Positions 34,315-40,188 of a stretch of 40,188 nt of DNA are shown here, in pieces. Under the pieces are notes generated by a model. That model searched no databases. It was not told where the DNA came from and saw only the letters and a program-made list of their open reading frames with translations. Each line of letters begins with the position of its first letter. Positions within the stretch are counted from its first letter, which is position 1. The stretch comes from Burkholderiales bacterium (GTDB lineage Bacteria; Pseudomonadota; Gammaproteobacteria; Burkholderiales; Burkholderiaceae_C). The DNA lies in NCBI GenBank assembly GCA_026932425.1, contig JAIXKN010000104.1, positions 39,729-79,916 on the forward strand. The letters run 5' to 3'. The position numbers and the translations under genes are program-made.

Positions 34315-34695
34315 TTACGCCACGGCGACCGCGAATGCCCGCAGCCAGGGATCGAGATGGGCGATGTCGAAGGTACCGGCCTCGAACATCCGGATCATCT
34401 CGGCGTGGATCTGCTCCGGTGAGCGTTGCAGGCGCCAGCCGTTGATGCGCAGGAAGACGTCGACAGCGGCAAACGCGAGTCGCTTGTTGCCGTCGACGAA
34501 AGGATGGTTGATCGCCAGGCTTTCCAGCAGCGCGGCCGCTTCGGCCACGATGTCCTCGTAGTAGCCGGTCTGCGGCCGGAACAGGGCCGCTTCCAGCGCG
34601 CCGGGATCCCGCACGCCCGGCGCGCCGCCGTAGCGCTGCATCAGCACGGCGTGCATGCCGAGCACATCGGCCACCGTCAGGTGATCGTGCGCCAC
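34315..34695 (-). CDS. doc: Doc/Fic-family toxin (death-on-curing)
   Basis: This 126-residue type II toxin has a Fic fold of the Doc type. The catalytic loop HPFVDGNKR is at 64-72; it carries the Doc-like NKR ending rather than the GNGR of AMPylating Fic enzymes. Phage P1 Doc phosphorylates elongation factor EF-Tu and blocks translation, and the same activity is likely but unproven here. The start is GTG, 3 bases after the antitoxin stop, so antitoxin and toxin are coupled with a weaker toxin start. Family length (about 125) and motif are intact, so it is probably functional. Confidence 0.88.
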   Translation of the reverse strand: MAHDHLTVADVLGMHAVLMQRYGGAPGVRDPGALEAALFRPQTGYYEDIVAEAAALLESLAINHPFVDGNKRLAFAAVDVFLRINGWRLQRSPEQIHAEMIRMFEAGTFDIAHLDPWLRAFAVAVA

Positions 34696-34698
34696 GAC

Positions 34699-34929
34699 TT
34701 ACCTGGCCAGTTCGCGGTAGAGGCTGTCGAACTCTTCCAGGCTCGAGGCAAACGAAGCCATCACGTGACGACGGGGGCGCTCCTTCTGCTGCCGGTCGAT
34801 GTAGTCGCGCAGCGCCTCGTCCAGCACCGCCTGGAACTGGCGCCCCTGGCTTTCGGCGATCTGGCGCAAGGCCGCCAGGACGTCGGGCGCAGCCTGGGAG
34901 GAGAACTTCTCGCGAACGGGAGTCGCCAT
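34699..34929 (-). CDS. Ribbon-helix-helix-type antitoxin for Doc
   Basis: This 76-residue protein is encoded directly upstream of the Doc toxin. The N-terminal part (REKFSSQAAPDVLAALRQIAESQGRQFQAVLDEALRDYI) has the pattern of a strand followed by two helices seen in ribbon-helix-helix DNA-binding proteins. The C-terminal tail (HVMASFASSLEEFDSLYREL) would wrap the toxin. ATG 34929 gives the compact domain; in-frame ATGs at 34944 and 34974 are alternatives, and the longest would start inside the proposed operator. Doc toxins are classically paired with Phd antitoxins, so an RHH-type partner is a swapped arrangement. It probably represses its own promoter. Confidence 0.78.
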   Translation of the reverse strand: MATPVREKFSSQAAPDVLAALRQIAESQGRQFQAVLDEALRDYIDRQQKERPRRHVMASFASSLEEFDSLYRELAR

Positions 34930-34937
34930 GTCACGCA

Positions 34938-34965
34938 CGATCATGATTTGTCTTGACCGATCATG
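34938..34965 (-). promoter_or_regulatory. Paired CGATCATG repeats, candidate antitoxin operator
   Basis: The octamer CGATCATG occurs at 34938-34945 and again at 34958-34965, exactly 20 bases (about two helical turns) apart, directly upstream of the antitoxin start. Ribbon-helix-helix antitoxins bind such short repeats cooperatively to autoregulate. The promoter itself was not resolved. The first repeat overlaps the alternative antitoxin start at 34944. Confidence 0.42.
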
Positions 34966-35196
34966 GTAGATCAAGACGACCCCTCGCGTGGCGGTCCAAG
35001 ACCATTCGGTGCCGGACCGATGGCCTTGGTCGCGCGTCGAGCGCCGCCCGCGTGGCAGATGTCATGCGAGCCCGCTTCGCGAAATCGCGCGGGCCGCTGC
35101 GGCCCCCCCTGCCTCGCCTACGATCCCTGCTCGCCCGCAGCACCGTCATGCGCAGCGGCGCCTCGCCTCTTCAGCTTTCCAGGATTTCACCCCCTC
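34966..35196. other. Intergenic region between the antitoxin and the amidotransferase gene
   Basis: No gene or clear promoter was recognised in this stretch. Open frames running through it join the amidotransferase frame upstream of its true start but lack family similarity. It must hold or transmit the promoter for the genes from 35197 onward, because the toxin-antitoxin module is read in the opposite direction. Confidence 0.35.
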
Positions 35197-37143
35197 ATGT
35201 GCGGCATCACCGGCATCTTCGACACCCGCAGCAAGCGCCCCGTCGACGACGTCGTGCTGCGCCGCATGAACGCGACGCAGACGCACCGTGGGCCGGACGA
35301 GGGCAGCCTGCACATCGAGCCAGGGCTCGGCTTCGGGCATCGTCGTTTGTCGATCATCGACATCGCCACCGGGCACCAGCCGCTCTTCAACGAGGACGGC
35401 ACGGTCGTCATCGTCTTCAACGGCGAGATCTACAACCACCGCGAGCTGATCCCCGAGCTGCAGGCGCTGGGCCACGTCTTTCACACCAAGAGCGACACCG
35501 AGTGCATCGTGCACGCCTGGGAGGCCTGGGGCGAGGACTGCCTCAAGCGCCTGCGCGGGATGTTCGCGTTCGCGATCTGGGACCGCAAGCGCCAGTGCCT
35601 CTTCATGGCGCGCGACCGCCTGGGGGTCAAGCCGCTCTACTACGCGCTGCTCGACGACGGCACGCTGCTCTTCGGCTCGGAGCTGAAGTCGATCCTTGCG
35701 CATGGGGGCATGCGCCGCGACCTCGACCCGCTGGCCATCGAGGAGTACTTCGCCCTCGGCTACGTCGCCGAGCCGCGCACCGTCTTCCGTCAGGCACAGA
35801 AGATGCCGCCGGGGCACTGCATGCTGATCGAGCACGGCAAGCCGCTGCCGCAGCCGCGCCCGTACTGGGACCTGCGCTTCACGCTCGACAACCCGATCTC
35901 GCTGGCGGACGCGCAGGCCGAGCTCGTGGCCCGCATCCGCGAATCGGTGCGCCTGCGCATGATCGCCGAGGTGCCGCTCGGCGCCTTCCTCTCGGGCGGC
36001 GTCGATTCGAGCGCCGTCGTCGCGATGATGGCCGGGCTCTCGAGCGAACCCGTCAACACCTGCTCGATCGGCTTCGACGACCCGGCCTTCAACGAGAGCG
36101 CCTTCGCGCAGATGGTCGCCGATCGCTACCGCACCAACCACCAGCTCGAGATCGTCGACAGCGAGGACTTCGACCTCATCGACACGCTCGCACGCCTCTA
36201 CGACGAACCCTATGCCGACAGCTCGGCGATCCCGACCTATCGCGTCTGCGAAATGGCGCGCAAGCGCGTCAAGGTCGTGCTCTCGGGCGATGGCGGCGAC
36301 GAGATGATGGGCGGCTACCGCCGCTACCGCATGCACCTGATGGAAGAACGCATGCGCTCGGCGCTGCCCGCCGGACTGCGCCGCCCGCTCTTCGGCCTGC
36401 TCGGTCGCGTCTACCCCAAGGCCGACTGGGCGCCGCGCTTCCTGCGCGCCAAGACCACCTTCGAGGGCATGGCGCGCACCGCGGTCGAGGCCTATTTCCA
36501 CTCGGTGTCGATCCTGCGCGGGCCGATGCGCGCGCAGCTCTTCAGCGACCGCCTGAAAGGCGAACTCGCCGGCTACGACGCGCTGCAGCTCTTCGAGCGC
36601 CACGCGCAGCGCGCCGGCACCGACGACCCGCTGGCGCTGATCCAGTACCTGGACATCAAGACCTACATGGTCGGCGACTGCAACACCAAGGTCGACCGCG
36701 CCTCGATGGCGCACGGCCTGGAGGTGCGCGAACCGCTGCTGGACGACAAGCTGGCCGAGTGGCTGGCCACACTGCCCTCGTCGATGAAGGTGCAAGGGCA
36801 GGAGGGCAAGTACTTCTTCAAGAAGGCGATGGAGCCGCACCTGCCGGCCGACGTGCTCTACCGGCCGAAGATGGGTTTTGCCGTGCCGCTGGCACGCTGG
36901 TTCCGCGGCCCGCTACGCCAGCGCGTGCGCGAGGCCGTGCTCGGCCCGCGCCTGGAGATGACCGGCTGGTTCAACCGCACGTACCTGCAGCACCTGCTCG
37001 ACGCGCACCAGTCCGGCGCACGCGACTACAGCGCGCCGCTGTGGACGCTGCTGATGTTCGAGGCCTTCCTGAGGAACGTCGTCGATGCCTCGGTCAACGG
37101 CCACGGCACCCCGCATGTGCCGGCGCTGGCGGAGGCGGCTTGA
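35197..37143 (+). CDS. XrtA-system asparagine-synthase-like amidotransferase
   Basis: The 648-residue protein has a class II glutamine amidotransferase domain and an asparagine-synthase-type ATP-pyrophosphatase domain. Cys2 (MCGITGIFD) is the glutaminase nucleophile and NGEIYNH and HRGPDEG are its conserved strings. The ATP domain shows AFLSGGVDSSAVVAMM (PP-loop) and VLSGDGGDEMMGGYRRY. Family members transfer glutamine ammonia to a carboxylate. Here, in a polysaccharide locus with two uronic-acid-forming dehydrogenases, amidation of a uronic acid is plausible but unproven. ATG 35197 is fixed because Cys must follow Met; longer upstream frames are not part of the protein. Confidence 0.92.
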   Translation: MCGITGIFDTRSKRPVDDVVLRRMNATQTHRGPDEGSLHIEPGLGFGHRRLSIIDIATGHQPLFNEDGTVVIVFNGEIYNHRELIPELQALGHVFHTKSDTECIVHAWEAWGEDCLKRLRGMFAFAIWDRKRQCLFMARDRLGVKPLYYALLDDGTLLFGSELKSILAHGGMRRDLDPLAIEEYFALGYVAEPRTVFRQAQKMPPGHCMLIEHGKPLPQPRPYWDLRFTLDNPISLADAQAELVARIRESVRLRMIAEVPLGAFLSGGVDSSAVVAMMAGLSSEPVNTCSIGFDDPAFNESAFAQMVADRYRTNHQLEIVDSEDFDLIDTLARLYDEPYADSSAIPTYRVCEMARKRVKVVLSGDGGDEMMGGYRRYRMHLMEERMRSALPAGLRRPLFGLLGRVYPKADWAPRFLRAKTTFEGMARTAVEAYFHSVSILRGPMRAQLFSDRLKGELAGYDALQLFERHAQRAGTDDPLALIQYLDIKTYMVGDCNTKVDRASMAHGLEVREPLLDDKLAEWLATLPSSMKVQGQEGKYFFKKAMEPHLPADVLYRPKMGFAVPLARWFRGPLRQRVREAVLGPRLEMTGWFNRTYLQHLLDAHQSGARDYSAPLWTLLMFEAFLRNVVDASVNGHGTPHVPALAEAA

Positions 37144-37191
37144 GATGAGGCGGCCTTGCCGGGCGTGGCTCGGGTTCGCTTTCTGCCGGTC

Positions 37192-38412
37192 ATGACCCTG
37201 CGCGTCCTGCACGTCCTCGACCACTCGATCCCGCTGCACAGCGGGTATACGTTTCGCACGCTTGCGCTGCTGCGCGGGCAGCGCGCGCTCGGGTGGGAGA
37301 CCTTTCACCTGACGAGCCCCAAGCACACCGCACCCAGCGGCGCCGAGGAGAGCGTCGACGGCTGGCACTTCTATCGCACGCCGGCCGCCGAGGGCGGCGG
37401 GCGGCTGCCGGGCCTGGGCGAAATGGCGTTGATGCGCCAGCTCGAGCGGCGCCTCGACGAGGTCGTGCAGCGCGTGCAGCCGCAGCTCATCCACGCGCAC
37501 TCGCCCGTGCTCAACGCGCTGCCCGCGCTGCGCGTGGGCCGCAGGCGCGGCATTCCCGTCGTCTACGAAGTGCGCGCGTTCTGGGAAGACGCCGCGGTCG
37601 ACCACGGCAGCACCACCGAAGGCAGCCTGCGCTATCGCCTCACGCGCCGCATGGAGACGCACGCGCTGCGCCAGGCCGCGCATGTCTTCACCATCTGCGA
37701 AGGCCTGCGCGGCGACATCGTCGCGCGCGGCATCCCCGCGGCCAAGGTCACGGTGATCCCCAACGCCGTCGACATCGAGAGCTTCGAGCCCGGCGGCACG
37801 CCCGATGAAGCGCTGAAGGCGCAGCTGGGCCTCGCCGGCGCGACCGTGCTCGGCTTCATCGGCAGCTTCTACGCCTACGAAGGGCTGGACCTGCTGCTGC
37901 AGGCCCTGCCGCTCTTGCTGAGCGAACGAAGCGAGCTGCGCGTGCTGCTGGTGGGCGGCGGCCCGCAGGAGGCGGCGCTGAAGGCGCAGGCGCAAAGCCT
38001 GGGCATCGCCGACCGCGTCGTCTTCACCGGCCGCGTGCCGCACGACCAGGTGCAGCGCTACTACGACCTCGTCGACGTGCTCGCCTACCCGCGCCACAGC
38101 ATGCGCCTGACCGAGCTGGTGACCCCGCTCAAGCCTCTGGAGGCGATGGCGCAGGGGCGCCTGCTGGTCGCCAGCGACGTCGGCGGCCACAGGGAGCTGA
38201 TCCGCCACGGCGAGACCGGCTGGCTCTTCAAGGCGGGCAGCGCGCAGGCGCTGGCCGACGCGGCGCTGCAGCTGCTGGCCCGACGCGAGCAATGGCCTAG
38301 CCTGCGCGCCGCGGGGCGGCTGTTCGTGGAGCGCGAGCGCAACTGGGCGCGCTCGGTGCAGAACTACGTCGGCCCGTACCGGGCGCTCACGCGCGAGGCG
38401 CTTGCGGCATGA
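37192..38412 (+). CDS. XrtA-associated GT4 glycosyltransferase (TIGR04063-like)
   Basis: This 406-residue GT-B glycosyltransferase begins MTLRVLHVLDHSIPLHSGYTFR, the characteristic N-terminus of exosortase A-associated transferases. Further family strings are YEVRAFWEDAAVDHG, VIPNAVDIESFEP, GFIGSFYAYEGLDLLLQALP and a donor site TPLKPLEAMAQGRLLVASDVGGHREL. It should add a sugar to the lipid-linked repeat. ATG 37192 was chosen over an upstream start at 37156 because it begins the first strand. It overlaps the next gene by 4 bases. Confidence 0.88.
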   Translation: MTLRVLHVLDHSIPLHSGYTFRTLALLRGQRALGWETFHLTSPKHTAPSGAEESVDGWHFYRTPAAEGGGRLPGLGEMALMRQLERRLDEVVQRVQPQLIHAHSPVLNALPALRVGRRRGIPVVYEVRAFWEDAAVDHGSTTEGSLRYRLTRRMETHALRQAAHVFTICEGLRGDIVARGIPAAKVTVIPNAVDIESFEPGGTPDEALKAQLGLAGATVLGFIGSFYAYEGLDLLLQALPLLLSERSELRVLLVGGGPQEAALKAQAQSLGIADRVVFTGRVPHDQVQRYYDLVDVLAYPRHSMRLTELVTPLKPLEAMAQGRLLVASDVGGHRELIRHGETGWLFKAGSAQALADAALQLLARREQWPSLRAAGRLFVERERNWARSVQNYVGPYRALTREALAA

Positions 38413-39524
38413 GGTTTCGCGACCTCAGCGTGGCCCTCGTCGGCCCCGTGCCGCCGCCGGCCGGAGGCATGGCCAACCAGACGCGGCAGCTCGCCGAGCT
38501 GCTGCGCGGCGAAGGCGCGCAGGTCGAGCTGGTGCCGACCAACCCGCCCTACCGCCCGGCCTGGATCGGCCAGATGCGCGGCCTGCGCGCGCTGGCCCGC
38601 CTGCTGCCCTACCTGCACGCGCTCTGGCGCGCCGCGGGGCGCAATCGCGTCATGCACCTGATGGCCAACTCCGGCTGGTCCTGGCATCTGTTCGCCGCGC
38701 CCGCCATCGGCGTCGCATGGCTGCGCGGGCAGCCTGTCGTCGTCAACTATCGCGGCGGCGAGGCGGGCGAGTTCCTGCAGCGCTCGGGTCGCCTCGTGCG
38801 CGCCGGCATGCGCCGCGCGGCGGCGCTCATCGTGCCCTCGGGCTTTCTGCAGGAGGTCTTTGCGCGTCACGGCATGCCCGCCCAGGTGGTCCCCAACGTC
38901 GTCGACCTGCAGCGCTTTCGCCCGGCCGAAGATCGCGGCGAGCAGGCACCTGCTGCAGCGCCGCCGCAGATCCTCGTCGCCCGCAACCTGGAGGCGATCT
39001 ACGACAACGCCACCGCGCTGCGCGCCTTCGCCGAGCTGCTGAAGCGGCGGCCCGCAGCCCGCCTCCTCGTCGCCGGCACCGGGCCACAGGAGGGCGAGCT
39101 GCGCGCGCTCGCCGCCGAGCTCGGCATCGCGGCGCAGGTCGACTTCTGCGGCCGCCTGGATCGCGACGCGATGGCGGCGCGGCTGCGCGGCTGCAGCGTC
39201 TCGCTCAACCCGAGCCGCGTCGACAACATGCCCAACTCGGTGCTGGAGGCGCTGGCCAGCGGCGTGCCGGTGGTGAGCACCGCCGTCGGCGGCGTGCCGT
39301 TCATCGTGCGCGACGGCGTGACCGCGCTTCTGGTCCCGCCCGGCGATCACGAAGCGATGGCCCGGGCGCTGCTGCGCGTGCTCGATGATCCGATGCTTGC
39401 CCGGCAACTGCGCGAGGCGGGCCTGCGCGAGGTGCAGCGCTACACCTGGACGCAGGTGGCGCCGGTTCTCGAACGCGTGTATGCGCAAGCCTGCGCGCCC
39501 GCGGCCGCGCGCCGCGCGGCGTGA
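38409..39524 (+). CDS. GT4-family glycosyltransferase
   Basis: This 371-residue glycosyltransferase has a GT-B fold: an N-terminal acceptor domain beginning VALVGPVPPPAGGMANQTRQLAELL and a donor-binding domain with VVPNVVDLQRFRP, LVAGTGPQEGELRALAAELG and PNSVLEALASGVPVVSTAVGGVPFIV. The EX7E-like motif falls in the last of these. The ATG overlaps the previous stop (ATGA). The donor and acceptor sugars are unknown; it probably completes the repeat unit together with the three other transferases in the locus. Confidence 0.87.
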   Translation: MRFRDLSVALVGPVPPPAGGMANQTRQLAELLRGEGAQVELVPTNPPYRPAWIGQMRGLRALARLLPYLHALWRAAGRNRVMHLMANSGWSWHLFAAPAIGVAWLRGQPVVVNYRGGEAGEFLQRSGRLVRAGMRRAAALIVPSGFLQEVFARHGMPAQVVPNVVDLQRFRPAEDRGEQAPAAAPPQILVARNLEAIYDNATALRAFAELLKRRPAARLLVAGTGPQEGELRALAAELGIAAQVDFCGRLDRDAMAARLRGCSVSLNPSRVDNMPNSVLEALASGVPVVSTAVGGVPFIVRDGVTALLVPPGDHEAMARALLRVLDDPMLARQLREAGLREVQRYTWTQVAPVLERVYAQACAPAAARRAA

Positions 39525-39581
39525 GCGCAAGCGCGTGACCGCCATGAGCTCGCCGCGCGATCCAAGCCCCGTCGGACCGAC

Positions 39582-40188
39582 ATGAAAGTCACCGTCATCG
39601 GCACCGGCTACGTCGGCCTCGTCACCGGCGCCTGCCTCTCGGAGATGGGCAACCACGTCGTCTGCCTGGACGTCGACGAAGCCAAGATCCGGCTTCTGAG
39701 CGAGGGCGGCATCCCCATCCACGAGCCCGGCCTGCAGGCCCTGGTGCAGCGCAACGCCGCCGCCGGGCGGCTGCAGTTCACGACCGATGCCGCGAGCGCC
39801 GTCGCGCACGGCACGCTGCAGTTCATCGGCGTCGGCACACCGCCCGACGAGGACGGCTCGGCCGACCTGCAGTACGTGCTCGCCGCAGCGGCCAGCATCG
39901 GGCAGCACATGAGCGACTACAAGGTCATCGTCGACAAGAGCACCGTCCCCGTGGGCACCGCCGACAAGGTGCGTGAGGCCGTGCGCGCCGCACTCGCCGC
40001 GCGCGGGATGGACGGGCTGCCGTTCGCCGTCGTCGCCAACCCCGAATTCCTGAAGGAGGGTGCTGCCGTCGACGACTGCATGCGCCCGGACCGCATCATC
40101 CTGGGTGCCGACGACGAGCGCGCGATCCTGCTCATGCGCGCGCTCTACACCCCCTTCATGCGCAACCACGACCGGCTGCACCTGATGG
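39582..40188 (+). CDS. ugd: UDP-glucose 6-dehydrogenase, N-terminal part (3' end outside window)
   Basis: The open frame runs from ATG 39582 to the window end (202 codons, no stop). It starts [21 protein letters not shown], with the NAD-binding GxGYVG motif, and continues with [31 protein letters not shown] and [23 protein letters not shown], all diagnostic of the UDP-glucose dehydrogenase family. The catalytic cysteine lies beyond the window. It makes UDP-glucuronic acid from UDP-glucose for the polysaccharide. It follows the glycosyltransferase after 57 bases that hold no other gene. Confidence 0.93.
   Translation, partial: MKVTVIGTGYVGLVTGACLSEMGNHVVCLDVDEAKIRLLSEGGIPIHEPGLQALVQRNAAAGRLQFTTDAASAVAHGTLQFIGVGTPPDEDGSADLQYVLAAAASIGQHMSDYKVIVDKSTVPVGTADKVREAVRAALAARGMDGLPFAVVANPEFLKEGAAVDDCMRPDRIILGADDERAILLMRALYTPFMRNHDRLHLM

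Noticed and set aside
34963-35196. Longer N-terminus for the asparagine-synthase-like amidotransferase
   Set aside because: The class II amidotransferase needs Cys at position 2 after Met removal, which fixes the start at 35197.
39544-39585. Mini-ORF of 13 codons between the last glycosyltransferase and ugd
   Set aside because: No ribosome binding site or family similarity; it is an ordinary intergenic open frame in GC-rich DNA.
38364-40181. 605-residue minus-strand open frame across the last two plus-strand genes
   Set aside because: The plus strand encodes a GT4 transferase and a UDP-glucose dehydrogenase with diagnostic motifs; the minus frame has none.

Overview
The window is a high-GC proteobacterial chromosome segment. 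It is almost certainly betaproteobacterial (Burkholderiales-like), judging from the very strong G/C-ending codon use and a nearly complete exosortase A (XrtA/EpsH-type) PEP-CTERM and exopolysaccharide locus. No tRNA, rRNA, CRISPR array or insertion sequence was seen. Family names rest on motifs and gene context read by eye; no database search was possible.

Region 1 (1-9260) holds regulation and PEP-CTERM accessory genes. It contains the C-terminal part of the histidine kinase PrsK and the sigma-54 response regulator PrsR. Two divergent FeeM-type N-acyl amino acid synthase-like acyltransferases follow, one fused to a c-di-GMP-type PilZ domain. Then come the TPR lipoprotein PrsT and a secreted PEP-CTERM protein. 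The PEP-CTERM gene has a good sigma-54 (-24/-12) promoter candidate, with dyads farther upstream where an enhancer-binding protein such as PrsR could bind.

Region 2 (9264-19360) is a tight eight-gene operon that is not part of the standard exosortase set. It encodes a PP-loop amidotransferase, a VAO/PCMH-type flavoprotein, a thioester-reductase-like SDR and an acyl-CoA/acyl-AMP ligase. These are followed by an ABC permease, a LolA-like periplasmic carrier, an outer-membrane barrel and an ABC ATPase. It reads as synthesis plus envelope export of an unidentified acylated or aromatic product, and is the best candidate for an undescribed system here. Codon use changes sharply inside the 3' end of prsR (about 2436) and returns to the strongly biased pattern at about 19660. 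Regions 1-2 may therefore have a different history from the flanks.

Region 3 (19663-33983) is the core XrtA exopolysaccharide operon: export lipoprotein, chain-length protein, tyrosine kinase with a YG-repeat tail, outer-membrane protein, AAA ATPase, WecB epimerase, polysaccharide deacetylase, FemAB protein, glycosyltransferase, exosortase A (Cys/Arg/His all present), a TviB-type dehydrogenase and another glycosyltransferase.

Region 4 (33984-35196) is a toxin-antitoxin island: a decayed VapC remnant and an intact ribbon-helix-helix/Doc pair read on the minus strand, sitting inside the polysaccharide cluster.

Region 5 (35197-40188) resumes the polysaccharide genes with an asparagine-synthase-like amidotransferase, two GT4 glycosyltransferases and a UDP-glucose dehydrogenase cut off by the window end. 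Together the locus would make, modify and export an (amino-)uronic-acid-containing polysaccharide and sort PEP-CTERM proteins to the surface under PrsK/PrsR/sigma-54 control.
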